Below, in pieces: positions 6,781 to 14,628 of a stretch of DNA of 64,000 nt (position 1 is the stretch's first letter; every line of letters starts with the position of its first letter). This DNA comes from Sulfurimonas xiamenensis. GTDB taxonomy: Bacteria; Campylobacterota; Campylobacteria; Campylobacterales; Sulfurimonadaceae. Made by a program: the position numbers and the translations under genes. Location: the NCBI RefSeq assembly GCF_009258045.1, contig NZ_CP041166.1, forward strand, positions 1,488,001 through 1,552,000. The letters run 5' to 3'. The notes beneath the pieces are model-generated. The model saw only the letters and a list, made by a program, of their open reading frames with translations, did not search any database and had not been told where the DNA came from.

Positions 6781-7728
6781 AGGTCTGGCAAATTTGTTCT
6801 TGCTCTTTGTCTGTTTTTTATCTTGGCTCTGTTCAATGTTATTGACAGATAATTTTTCAAGATAAGTTGTTGCCTTACTTGCTTGAGATGAAGCAGAGAA
6901 GAGTATGTAAGGATTCTCTTTAATATTTTTAACCCATGAGTCAAGATACTCACTGTGTTGGGTGGTCTGCATTGATATACCTTTCTCCGCACATAAAAAA
7001 GCAGAACTCATCTCAGCGATTAGTTCTTCAACACCATAAGCTTTTTCCTTGTATTTTTGCAAGAATTTATCTCTCTCAAGGCGGGTCTCATGGTTCGTCC
7101 AATGGCTCAACTCGTGGAAAAAAGTGCTGTAGTAGTTCTCACTATCCTCAAAATCTCCAATATGAGGCATATAGATACAATCTCCCTGTTTGCTGTAAGC
7201 TGGTTCTCCTCTTAAAACAATCGGATTGATGGATTTTAAGAACTCTTCAATCTCTTGAACTTTTTCGTTATCGGACTTCGGCTCTTCATGCTGAAAGTTG
7301 ATACCCTCAACTTGTTGAGTGTTGTAGACCTTATAGCTTCTAAGTATTTTATATGACTCCTCTTTCTCTTCAACTTCGCCTGTTTCTTGATTGACCTCTT
7401 CGATAATTTTTTTCATGTTCTTTAAAAAGAAGATGTCCTTGGCATTTTCAAGCTCCTCTTCTTTGATGGTACCGCCAAGTTTTTCGACTTGTTTAGCTGT
7501 AATCCATTTGTTAGAATTATATTGATTTTCGCTCATTAGCGATATGAGATTTATACCTGAATAGTTACCGCCTGTTGTAGCACTCTGTGGCAGTCCATTT
7601 TTTAGGTTCCATGATTTTTTCCAAGGTTCTACACCTTGCTCTAAATCTGATATGAACTTTTCGACAAGCTCGTTGTATCTATCCCTTGCTGGATTTGTGT
7701 TATTGGTTTGGTTAAGGTTGTTCTCCAT
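6769..7728 (-). CDS. ArdC-like antirestriction protein
   Basis: The N-terminal ~130 residues match the ArdC single-strand DNA-binding domain: RDRYNELVEKFISDLEQGVEPWKKSW, TGGNYSGINLI and WITAKQVEKLGG in the usual order. The C-terminal half is a zincin with FHELSHWTNH (HExxH) and a later glutamate helix VEELIAEMSSAFLC that would supply the third ligand. ArdC proteins bind incoming single strands and protect plasmids from host restriction. The 319-residue length is normal. AAAGGAA precedes the ATG. It is transcribed toward the relaxase gene. Identification is good. Confidence 0.85.
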   Translation of the reverse strand: MENNLNQTNNTNPARDRYNELVEKFISDLEQGVEPWKKSWNLKNGLPQSATTGGNYSGINLISLMSENQYNSNKWITAKQVEKLGGTIKEEELENAKDIFFLKNMKKIIEEVNQETGEVEEKEESYKILRSYKVYNTQQVEGINFQHEEPKSDNEKVQEIEEFLKSINPIVLRGEPAYSKQGDCIYMPHIGDFEDSENYYSTFFHELSHWTNHETRLERDKFLQKYKEKAYGVEELIAEMSSAFLCAEKGISMQTTQHSEYLDSWVKNIKENPYILFSASSQASKATTYLEKLSVNNIEQSQDKKQTKSKNKFARPKAS

Positions 7729-7888
7729 AGTAATTTCCTTTTTTAGTTGGTTGTTACTAAGAGTATAAAAGTATTTAAGAAAAAATTAAGTTATTAAGAA
7801 ACTTATAGAAATTGAGTTGTGAAAGTCTGAAAGAACATAACTCAACAACAACCGCACGGGCGTTAGTTATATATTCATTGTTTTTAGC

Positions 7889-7894
7889 TATAAT
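7889..7894 (+). promoter_or_regulatory. -10 element of ssrA promoter
   Basis: TATAAT lies 14 bases before the first base of tmRNA, a suitable distance for the start site. No good -35 is seen, as is common in Campylobacterota. Confidence 0.6.
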
Positions 7895-7908
7895 ATGATT
7901 CCAAATAT

Positions 7909-8283
7909 GGGGCTGACTTGGTTTCGACAGGAGCAAGTAGGCTACGGTTGCATGTCGGACTGAGCATTTCCGTTACACGGCTCACAATTGCTTAAACGCA
8001 AACAATACAAATTATCGCCCAGCTTTAGCAGTAGCTTAAGTTTTACCCCCTCTTAGAGGACGGGCTGCTTCACCTATGGACTCTGGATAGATAGGATTCG
8101 AAGTATAACCCTTATGCAGATATATACTGAGTTTGTCTCGGCTTGGTACGAATTTTGAGGCTCGTTGTGTGTAGCTTTGCAAGTTGTGTGAAGCACAATT
8201 AAACACAAACAACTTCTCTAAGCATGTAGACGCCGTGGTTCATTTGTTTTTGGACAAGGGTTCAATTCCCTTCAGCTCCACCA
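7909..8283 (+). ncRNA. ssrA: tmRNA
   Basis: The 5' end GGGGCTGACTTGGTTTCGACAGG and the 3' end with a T-arm and CAGCTCCACCA form the tRNA-Ala-like domain; GGGGCTG pairs with CAGCTCC. The tag frame at 7998-8039 encodes ANNTNYRPALAVA followed by TAA, typical in style for Campylobacterota. Pseudoknot-forming sequence fills the rest. tmRNA rescues stalled ribosomes and tags the nascent chain for proteolysis. The 3' end is intact despite serving as an integration site: two further copies of its end occur downstream at 9869 and 14629. Confidence 0.97.
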
Positions 8284-8287
8284 TTTA
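8273..8287 (+). other. att core in the 3' end of ssrA
   Basis: CAGCTCCACCATTTA covers the tmRNA acceptor end and four bases beyond. It is repeated exactly at 9869-9883 and, for its first 11 bases, at 14629-14639. It is the left attachment site of the tandem insertions. Confidence 0.8.
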
Positions 8288-8304
8288 GGGCTTTTTATAA
8301 CTTT

Positions 8305-9597
8305 TTACTTATACATATTTTTAATAATTTCTTTGTTCTCATCTTCATCATCATGGGCGTATCTGAGCGTCATTTTTATATCACTGTGGTTCAATAAATT
8401 TTTCAGTTTAAAAATTGATGATTTTTCTTGTTTTAAAAAATTATAAGCAAATGAGTGTCTAATAGAATGAATGACTATTCTATTTTTTCGTCTTTTTGCT
8501 CTTACTTCTAAATCTTCTTCACTAACAGCCTCATCACTTCTTAAACCTTTTTTTGAATAAAGTAACTGTTTATAACTTTTCACTCTACCCTTACTATCTA
8601 ATTCCTTTTCATTATCTCTATCTGTATAATTGAAGAGGTCATCTAAAATTCTTTGCAATTTTTTCCGTAATGATGCATATGTTGATTTGATGATTTTTTC
8701 ATGTGTTTTACAAGTTTCAAACCTTTTTTCAAGTGCATTTCTTGTAATGTCATCAAAGTATGCAGTGTACTCTTTTGTGTCCTCTACTTTCTTTTTAAAA
8801 TTATGCAATTTGATTGTATGTTTTTCCAAATCTACGTCAAACTTGGTAGCTTTCATGATTGAACCAGCTCTACTTCCTGTTCTTGTTGATAACAATACAA
8901 AAAGATGTATATCTTCATTCTCCAATACTCTTTTATCATTTTCAAGCTCTTGAATTTGCTCTTTAGTAAGATATTTTGTTCTCGTATTATCAGGATGAGT
9001 TATTTCAATTTCACTTACAAGATTAACGCCAGTATAATAATGATGCTTGATGGCATAGTTGTAATATTTTTTCATCATCAAAATAATATTACCAGCCGTT
9101 TTTATTGCTAATTTTTCTTTGAGATTTGCATAAAAAAGTTTTACATCAGACACTTTTATATTTTTAGCATCCTGTGTGCCGAAGACATCTTTAATGTATA
9201 TTTCATAAGTTCTTTTTTCTCTGTTGATTGTTTTTTTGTCTTGATTGTTATTAAAATAATATTGGGCTAAATCATTAATGGTTTGAACTGAAAACTTTTT
9301 TTCTTGTTGAGGAATAGATATAATAGGTTGCTTTTGTCTTGTTCTTCTTGTACGCTTAGTTTTTGACTTGATAGACTCAATAAATTTTTTCTTATTCTCT
9401 TGAATTTGCAAAGCTTTTTTTATCGTTAAATCATCCCCTATCTCTTCTTGTTTTCTTTTCCCATCCTCATTTAAAAATCGAAGCGTATATCTCTTTACAG
9501 TTTTTTCTCTTGGTCCATATTTACCATCATAGATTATTTTGACATTTTTATAGTACAAATTTTCTGTATCGGGAACTTTGATAAGCTTGTTTGACAT
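8305..9597 (-). CDS. tyrosine recombinase (phage-type integrase)
   Basis: The 430-residue protein has a Lys/Arg-rich N-terminal arm, a SAM-like core-binding segment (DLAQYYFNNNQDKKTINREKR) and a C-terminal catalytic domain. Catalytic residues are visible: Arg in TGSRAGSI near residue 240, H377 and R380 in HSIRH, H404 in LLNHSD and nucleophile Y413 in LRYAH. It ends 21 bp from the tmRNA CCA, the usual place for an integrase that uses a tRNA or tmRNA end. It appears intact, so it could still act on the flanking att copies. It differs in type from the second integrase at 10067. Confidence 0.92.
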   Translation of the reverse strand: MSNKLIKVPDTENLYYKNVKIIYDGKYGPREKTVKRYTLRFLNEDGKRKQEEIGDDLTIKKALQIQENKKKFIESIKSKTKRTRRTRQKQPIISIPQQEKKFSVQTINDLAQYYFNNNQDKKTINREKRTYEIYIKDVFGTQDAKNIKVSDVKLFYANLKEKLAIKTAGNIILMMKKYYNYAIKHHYYTGVNLVSEIEITHPDNTRTKYLTKEQIQELENDKRVLENEDIHLFVLLSTRTGSRAGSIMKATKFDVDLEKHTIKLHNFKKKVEDTKEYTAYFDDITRNALEKRFETCKTHEKIIKSTYASLRKKLQRILDDLFNYTDRDNEKELDSKGRVKSYKQLLYSKKGLRSDEAVSEEDLEVRAKRRKNRIVIHSIRHSFAYNFLKQEKSSIFKLKNLLNHSDIKMTLRYAHDDEDENKEIIKNMYK

Positions 9598-9613
9598 CTC
9601 ATTTACCTTTTAG

Positions 9614-9632
9614 GGACTTGAGTTCGATTCCC
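9614..9632 (+). repeat. degenerate T-arm-like sequence
   Basis: GGACTTGAGTTCGATTCCC resembles the tmRNA T-arm (GGACAAGGGTTCAATTCCC) at about 14 of 19 positions and lies just upstream of the first integrase start. It may be a trace of an older integration, or chance similarity to a generic tRNA T-loop. Confidence 0.3.
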
Positions 9633-9868
9633 AAAGAGAGAACACAACTCAAATACTTAATTCAACTCATATAAATCTCTATAATTTTACTTAAAACTCA
9701 CTTAAGTAAATATAATAACTCACTTAAATAGGTAAGTACAGGTAAATAAACATCTGAGCAGTATGTTTCCTTATATAGTCGATATATACCTATATTAAGG
9801 GATTATATACTATTTAAAATGACACAAATAGTAATAAATTTATTTTTAGACAAAAGTTCGATCCTCCA

Positions 9869-9883
9869 CAGCTCCACCATTTA
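9869..9883 (+). other. second att copy (junction of the two elements)
   Basis: This is an exact repeat of the 15-base core at the ssrA end (8273-8287). The ~26 bases upstream also align with the tmRNA T-arm region, with mismatches. It ends the first insertion and starts the second. Confidence 0.75.
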
Positions 9884-9984
9884 ACTATCTAATACAATCC
9901 AAACAAGCCTTTAAAACTCCCTAAACAACGAACTTCTTAAGCAACTGTTAATCTAATATTGTCTAAACTAATCTTATTGAATGT

Positions 9985-10051
9985 ACCGCCAAAAGGTACA
10001 TTTTACAGTACATTTTAATTTTTAGTAAAAAAGTACCTCTTAAAATGTACC
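9985..10051. repeat. left arm-type sites of the second integrase (GGTACATTTTA family)
   Basis: Direct copies of GTACATTTTA occur at 9996 and 10008, and an inverted copy TAAAATGTACC at 10041-10051. The block 9985-10018 matches the right-end block 14534-14567 at about 31 of 34 positions. Closely spaced repeats near both att sites fit integrase arm-binding sites. Confidence 0.6.
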
Positions 10052-10066
10052 ATTAAAGGATTTGAT

Positions 10067-11311
10067 TTGTCTAAACTAGTAGCAGTTGATTTACCAAAGA
10101 TAAAACCAAAAGATAAGCCCTACACCCTGAATGACGGGAACGGCTTATCATTACTCATCAAAACAGACGGTACAAAATTATGGGAATTTAGATATACAAG
10201 TCCTACGATTTTAAAAAGGCGAAAATCATCATTAGGTAAATATCCTGATGTACCTTTGGCGGATGCAAGAGACAAAGCAAAAGAATATAAAAAGCTTATC
10301 GCTCAAGGCATAGACCCGATAGAATACAAAAGAGAGACAAAACAAAAAATACTAGCAGAACAAAAAGGCGTATTTGACAAAGTGATAGATGAGTGGTTTG
10401 TCAAGCAAAAAAAAGAACTTGCACATAGTACCTACATCCGAAAGGTAGGACAGTTTGAAAATGATGTAAAGCCATTTTTTAAAGGCAGATTAATATCAAC
10501 TATCAAACATCCCGAGATTGTTAAGCTGCTTGAGATGAAAGCTATAAAAGCCCCTGAAAGTGCAAGTAGGTTAATGCAGTATCTTAATAATTTATGGCAG
10601 TTTGCTACTATGAAAGGCTATTGCGAATTTAACATCATTGCAAATATTCATAAAAAAACTATCCTCACACCACCCAAAAAGAAAAACTATCCAAAGATAA
10701 CAGACCCTCAAACGCTCAAGGAACTTGCAAGAGCGATTTATGCCTATAAAGGCGATTACAGCACAAAGAACGCTTTAAAATTAGTTTTACACTTACCTTT
10801 AAGAGCTGATAACTTAGTTAATCTCAAATGGGAATACATAGACCTTGATAAAAGACTTCTTACTATTCCACGCTCACTAATGAAAGCAAAAGATGAGAAT
10901 ATGCCAGACTTTAGAATGCCGCTCACGCCTCAAGTTATAGAGATACTACAAGAGCAGAAACTTTTTACAAGTGGTACATTTATATTTAAAACAAGCGGTT
11001 ACGCTGATGTACCAATAAATCCCGAAACCCCGAACAGAGCATTACAAAGAATGGGTTTTAATGATGAAGCAAAAGGCAGAAAAACAAGATTACACGGTTT
11101 TAGAGGTACATTTAGAAGTTTGGCAGATACTTATCAATCAGAGCATAATGTTAGCTATGAAGCAAAAGAGAGAGCCTTAGACCATTTACCAAAAAATGCA
11201 GTAGAGAGAGCATATACACATAGAGCAGATTATATAAAAGAACTTGAAATGCTGATGCAATGGTGGAGTGATTATCTTGATAATTTGATTAGTGATGAGG
11301 TGGTAAGATGA
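10067..11311 (+). CDS. tyrosine recombinase, P4-type integrase
   Basis: Translation probably starts at TTG 10067, six bases after AAAGGA; no ATG fits the conserved N-terminus. The 414-residue protein opens with the DUF4102-like domain of P4-type integrases (LNDGNGLSLLIKTDGTKLWEFRY, KSSLGKYPDVPLADARDKAKEYKKL). Catalytic residues are seen in PLRADNLVNLKW, LHGFRGTFRS, ALDHLPKN and the nucleophile Y383 in ERAYTHR. It lies next to the left att copy and should integrate and excise the 4.8-kb element. Its 3' end overlaps the next gene by 4 bp (ATGA). Confidence 0.93.
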   Translation: MSKLVAVDLPKIKPKDKPYTLNDGNGLSLLIKTDGTKLWEFRYTSPTILKRRKSSLGKYPDVPLADARDKAKEYKKLIAQGIDPIEYKRETKQKILAEQKGVFDKVIDEWFVKQKKELAHSTYIRKVGQFENDVKPFFKGRLISTIKHPEIVKLLEMKAIKAPESASRLMQYLNNLWQFATMKGYCEFNIIANIHKKTILTPPKKKNYPKITDPQTLKELARAIYAYKGDYSTKNALKLVLHLPLRADNLVNLKWEYIDLDKRLLTIPRSLMKAKDENMPDFRMPLTPQVIEILQEQKLFTSGTFIFKTSGYADVPINPETPNRALQRMGFNDEAKGRKTRLHGFRGTFRSLADTYQSEHNVSYEAKERALDHLPKNAVERAYTHRADYIKELEMLMQWWSDYLDNLISDEVVR

Positions 11312-12042
11312 GTGATAAATGCTCACAAATAGAGGCATCTAAAATATTAGGCATATCAAGACAAAGCATAAACAATCTTATAAGAAGAGGCAAAATACAT
11401 AGATACGATAATAAAGCGGTAAGCTTAGATGAAATAAAAGATTATATAAACAAAACTCCGGAATTAAAAAAAGAAAAAAAAGCTATTATAAGATTAGAAT
11501 TAACAAAACAAAAGCACTATGAAGCGTGGAACTTAAAAAATATTACAACTGATGATTTTACAGATTTTATAATAGATAAATTTTTTATATTTTTTAGTAC
11601 TTACAGCGATGATGAAATAATAGAAAAATTATCTACTATCAGTTGGTTAATTTACTATTATCAGCATTCATATGAGAGCATACCCGCCAAAAAAATAAAG
11701 CAAAAAAATAATTATAAAATCGGAGCAGATACAAAAACTATTAAAGATGCAACTGATGAAATTTTAAAATTGCTAGATGATTGTTTTAATGAAAAATCTA
11801 AACAAGCTAAATTAATAACAGCTATTAAAGATTTGCAAAAAAATCCCTATGATTATATTTATCTGCCGAAAGATTTGCAAGATATTAGAATAACAAAAAT
11901 CAACCTAGCTGAAAATTTAAAATTGACAATACTTCCAAAAAATTCAAGATTAAAAAGAAAAAATGAAAAAAATCCTCACTTCAACAAAATAGACAAAATT
12001 TTAGAAGCACTGCCTTTTGAAAATATAAATTTATCAAAGTAA
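11308..12042 (+). CDS. protein with N-terminal helix-turn-helix (244 aa)
   Basis: The start overlaps the integrase stop by 4 bp, so coupling is likely. The N-terminal ~50 residues (QIEASKILGISRQSINNLIRRGKIHRY...AVSLDEIKDYI) form a MerR/excisionase-like HTH as in the HTH_17 family. The remaining ~190 residues are Lys/Ile/Asp-rich and unrecognised. The protein could regulate integration or excision, or serve as an accessory replication protein. Codon use is very AT-rich. Confidence 0.65.
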   Translation: MSDKCSQIEASKILGISRQSINNLIRRGKIHRYDNKAVSLDEIKDYINKTPELKKEKKAIIRLELTKQKHYEAWNLKNITTDDFTDFIIDKFFIFFSTYSDDEIIEKLSTISWLIYYYQHSYESIPAKKIKQKNNYKIGADTKTIKDATDEILKLLDDCFNEKSKQAKLITAIKDLQKNPYDYIYLPKDLQDIRITKINLAENLKLTILPKNSRLKRKNEKNPHFNKIDKILEALPFENINLSK

Positions 12043-12096
12043 ACAAAACACAAATTTTAGGCTTAAACATTTGAAATCATTACTAGAATGAGTGTG

Positions 12097-12198
12097 TACA
12101 AGCCGCTTGTAGAATTATGTAATCTAATGACGATTAGAGAGTATCAGTAAAATTTAATTCAATACTAAACTGATATTAAAAAATCTTAAAGCTTTAAG
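12097..12198. promoter_or_regulatory. operator-like palindromes upstream of alpA-like gene
   Basis: Three symmetric sites occur within 102 bp: TACAAG-CCG-CTTGTA (12097-12111), the spaced pair TATCAGT / ACTGATA (12142-12148 and 12169-12175) and the perfect 14-bp palindrome CTTAAAGCTTTAAG (12185-12198). The last is 35 bp before the alpA-like ATG. They fit operators for the element's own regulators. Confidence 0.45.
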
Positions 12199-12233
12199 TC
12201 TCATCATAGTTGAACTATGGGAAAGATTTACAA

Positions 12234-12410
12234 ATGGAAGTAAAATATCTAAGAGCCAAAGCAATGGCTTCATACTTAAATATCGGACTTAGTACCGTTT
12301 GGCTATACGCTAAACAAGGAAAGCTCACGCCAAAGAAGTTAAGCGACCGTGTGACACTTTTTAGTGTAGAAGAGGCAGATAAGCTTATCAATGGTTTTGA
12401 GGTAGCTTAA
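12234..12410 (+). CDS. AlpA-like transcriptional regulator / excisionase
   Basis: ATG 12234 gives a 58-residue protein that is one HTH domain: MEVKYLRAKAMASYLNIGLSTVWLY..KQGKLTPKKLSDRVTLFSVEEADKLIN, the AlpA family pattern (x-R-x-K-x-x-A-x-x-L-x-x-S-x-x-T-x-W). A TTG at 12210 is an alternative start. AlpA proteins control integrase genes or act as excisionases in P4-like islands. Operator-like palindromes lie directly upstream. Confidence 0.8.
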   Translation: MEVKYLRAKAMASYLNIGLSTVWLYAKQGKLTPKKLSDRVTLFSVEEADKLINGFEVA

Positions 12411-12411
12411 T

Positions 12412-12708
12412 ATGAAGTTATCCAAAAGAATAGAGAGCATTGTATCTCTCACGGTAGAAGATTTTTATAATAGCGGCAAAAGTACCAATGAAAGTAAAAA
12501 GAGCCTTATTAGTTGGGTATCTGATGCACTATTACAAGATGAGGGCATAGAGGATTTATACACTTATCAAATATCTATCTTGATACTTGATAAACTAAAG
12601 AGCCTTGACATTGTAGACATCGGTTTTATAATGGAGCTTATGGCTTCAAATTTCACACTGATGGATAATGAATTTTCTTTTAGTGATTTTGATGAGGTGG
12701 TATTATGA
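12412..12708 (+). CDS. hypothetical protein (98 aa)
   Basis: The ATG lies one base after the alpA-like stop and the end overlaps the next gene by 4 bp (ATGA), so it belongs to a tight operon. The product is acidic and helical, with ISWVSDALLQDEGIEDLYTYQISILILDKL. No family is recognised; it is probably an element-specific factor. Confidence 0.6.
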   Translation: MKLSKRIESIVSLTVEDFYNSGKSTNESKKSLISWVSDALLQDEGIEDLYTYQISILILDKLKSLDIVDIGFIMELMASNFTLMDNEFSFSDFDEVVL

Positions 12709-13016
12709 TTAAGAAAATATCTTTAAATAATACAGAAAAAAAGATTTTATCGTTGGCATTAAAAAATGATGATAGGGTGCAAACTCACTACTCAAAAGAG
12801 TTGTTTAATTGTCATTATCTGCCAGATATAATACAGCATATTAGAAGAAAATTTGAGTCTTTTTTTGATGTTGCAGACGGTACCGACATACTATCAACTG
12901 AAACTCACACCGTCTTGAAAATAGATGGAAGCACGGCACGAATAGGAATATACAGAATTAATTCTGCCTATAAGCAAAAAGTGGCGGAATTATTGAAAGT
13001 TATTAGTAAAGAATAA
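12705..13016 (+). CDS. hypothetical protein with possible winged-helix features (103 aa)
   Basis: The sequence LNNTEKKILSLALKNDDRVQTHYS...LPDIIQHIRRKFESFF, followed by a turn and a strand (TVLKIDGSTARIGIYRINSAYKQKVAELLK), has the look of a small winged-helix DNA-binding protein. Similar short proteins occur in phages and satellites. It follows the previous gene with a 4-bp overlap and ends at a terminator-like hairpin. The assignment is tentative. Confidence 0.5.
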   Translation: MIKKISLNNTEKKILSLALKNDDRVQTHYSKELFNCHYLPDIIQHIRRKFESFFDVADGTDILSTETHTVLKIDGSTARIGIYRINSAYKQKVAELLKVISKE

Positions 13017-13034
13017 AGAGGTAAAAACCTCTTT
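13015..13034 (+). terminator. hairpin AAAGAGGT / ACCTCTTT
   Basis: An 8-bp perfect stem with loop AAAA overlaps the stop codon of the preceding gene. The 3' arm ends in TTT, giving a moderate intrinsic terminator for the alpA operon. Confidence 0.5.
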
Positions 13035-13048
13035 AAGCTTGAAAAAAA

Positions 13049-13105
13049 CACCCCTTACAATAAAGTCTAATGTAGTCTACACATTAAGCTACTTTTTGAG
13101 GGGTG
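13049..13105 (+). other. structured intergenic segment before the Rep-like gene
   Basis: Outer arms CACCCCT / AGGGGTG enclose an inner imperfect stem around GTAGTCTAC with flanking TAATGT and ACATTA. The segment lies 105 bp before the Rep-like start. It may be a structured leader, a small RNA or part of an origin. Confidence 0.35.
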
Positions 13106-13209
13106 CAACCTCAACCGCCCACGATAGGCACGGGCTTAGAGATACATAACAAAAACCACTTTAAGAAATGAAGTTCTTAATAGGTATAAAAAAGAGAGAC
13201 TAAAACACT

Positions 13210-13893
13210 ATGAATATCTTACACGAATTAGAAGATTTTATCAACGAATTTAACCAAAATAATAATGAAGATTTTGCCATAGACACTATAAGAATAGAGT
13301 TCCAAAAACAGCATAAATTAGAGAGTTTAAAAGCCATAGGTAGATGGAATAAAATCAACGCCAGAGATAAGCGGATAATGGCGAAATTAAAAAAGCGGCT
13401 CACGGCTGATGAGATTACAACCGCTTACCAATTAGAGCGTGAGAACATCTACTATTACAACTCATCTACACCGCCAAAATACAATCAAGCTACTTTAGTA
13501 ATATTTGGTATAAAGCAATATCACAAAGAGCCGCCACCGTATGAACTCACAAACAGACTTTTAAATATTTTATCATTTGGTACTTCAAAAATAAATATGA
13601 ATATTGATATTTGCTCCGACACTAAACACCGCCCAAACATAGAAGCACTTAAAAGATTTTTTGATTTAAAACAGTACATTACAAAAGATGGATTGTTTAC
13701 AGATACTCATTACATTAACCGCCCAGATATACCAATGATAGAAAAAATAATCATCTATAATAAGCAAGTGAAAAACAATTTAGCTTTTATAGTTTGGCGG
13801 ATAGAAGCGAAAGTTATCATTCCAAACTTTAGAGTTTTAGCTTTACCACTTCACGAACTAAAAGAAGTTACAGACATTGCAAGGGGGAACTAA
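13210..13893 (+). CDS. putative replication initiator of the satellite-like element
   Basis: The 227-residue protein is basic and soluble. Its C-terminal half (INMNIDICSDTKH..., then MIEKIIIYNKQVKNN and VWRIEAKVIIP) resembles the layout of Rep_trans-type rolling-circle initiators: R-x-D-x-x-x-D, then a YDK-like segment and an RxE strand. Matching is by pattern only; a catalytic tyrosine is not assigned. Its place in a small integrase/AlpA element, followed by short direct repeats, fits a replication protein. A ribosome-binding site GAGAGAC precedes the ATG. Alternatives are a phage-derived protein of other function. Confidence 0.4.
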   Translation: MNILHELEDFINEFNQNNNEDFAIDTIRIEFQKQHKLESLKAIGRWNKINARDKRIMAKLKKRLTADEITTAYQLERENIYYYNSSTPPKYNQATLVIFGIKQYHKEPPPYELTNRLLNILSFGTSKINMNIDICSDTKHRPNIEALKRFFDLKQYITKDGLFTDTHYINRPDIPMIEKIIIYNKQVKNNLAFIVWRIEAKVIIPNFRVLALPLHELKEVTDIARGN

Positions 13894-13997
13894 TGAGTAA
13901 AGATGATGTAATCAAAAAGATAAAAGAGATACTTGCAAAAGATAAACGCTTCAATAATGCAGATATAAAAGTAATCTTCAAGCAAAAAAAGTCATAG
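13893..13997 (+). CDS. 34-residue basic protein after the Rep-like gene
   Basis: ATG 13893 shares its A with the preceding TAA and has a strong AAGGGGG ribosome-binding site. The product (MSKDDVIKKIKEILAKDKRF...KQKKS) is lysine-rich and helical. The excellent ribosome-binding site and stop-start overlap support a real gene; the function is unknown. Confidence 0.5.
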   Translation: MSKDDVIKKIKEILAKDKRFNNADIKVIFKQKKS

Positions 13998-14077
13998 GTA
14001 CTGTAAGAGCTTTTTTTATATCACGGGTGCTGCAAGCCTCAAAAACTCACTAATTATCATTTTTTTTAAACTATGTT

Positions 14078-14104
14078 AACTATTATAACTATTATAACTA
14101 TTAT
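14078..14104 (+). repeat. three tandem 9-bp repeats AACTATTAT
   Basis: Three exact copies lie head to tail, in an AT-rich stretch 80 bp after the Rep-like operon. They may be iteron-like or an unwinding element. Confidence 0.6.
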
Positions 14105-14533
14105 AATTAAATCCTATAATAGGACACTTCAAGCCATTAACCTATTAACCAAAGTATATTAACTAATCAAATATAATTAACCAAAGGCTTATATCTGCCC
14201 TACAAGGCACGAACATATCTCAAGCGATAGATTGTAAGGGTAAAATGGTTTTATGCGGTGCTGATGATTAAAGATGATGCCCCCAAGTTTGGGGTGATGT
14301 ATTACCCCGACATTCATGTCGATGCAGTAGTAAAGAAATTATTAAGTTAATACCCGCCATTTTAGCGACTACGAGAAACCCGTATAAGCAAAAGTTAAAT
14401 ATTTGAAATAGGAACGAATGCCAAAAAAGGAAACCGTTCTTTAATCTTCAATAGCAGAATGAGATTTTAAATATTTGTTTGGTACAATTAAAACTACAAA
14501 ATGCGATTATAGAAGCCAAGAAAATTTTAAGCG

Positions 14534-14567
14534 ACCGCAAAAAGGTACATTTTAAGGTACATTTTAA
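14534..14567. repeat. right arm-type sites of the second integrase
   Basis: Two perfect tandem 12-bp units GGTACATTTTAA (14544 and 14556), preceded by ACCGCAAAAA, match the left block 9985-10018 with about three differences over 34 bp. They lie 62 bp from the right att core. Confidence 0.65.
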
Positions 14568-14628
14568 AATCTATGAGACCACAAAAACCCTATTTATAGG
14601 CTTTAAATAGACCTCACACGGTAGGCCA

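Larger units (their letters stand above)
8284..9883. mobile_element. 1.6-kb integrase-only element or remnant in ssrA
   Basis: The stretch lies between the intact ssrA end and a second att copy and contains a single integrase gene pointing at ssrA. It is probably what is left of a decayed integrative element, or a minimal one. The ssrA end and the second att copy align over about 41 bp with scattered mismatches outside the exact 15-bp core. Confidence 0.65.
9598..10066. other. 469-bp junction region between the two ssrA elements
   Basis: No gene is seen. The stretch holds a T-arm-like sequence (9614-9632), four AACTCA hexamers (9646, 9664, 9695, 9717; the last two extend to AACTCACTTAA, 22 bp apart) that may be arm sites of the first integrase, the second att copy (9869-9883) and the left copy of a 34-bp repeat (9985-10018). 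Confidence 0.6.

Noticed and set aside
9614-9632. A tRNA gene
   Set aside because: Only the T-arm pattern is present; there is no D-arm, anticodon arm or acceptor pairing.
14078-14200. CRISPR array
   Set aside because: The repeats are 9 bp, directly adjacent, and lack unique spacers; no cas genes are near.
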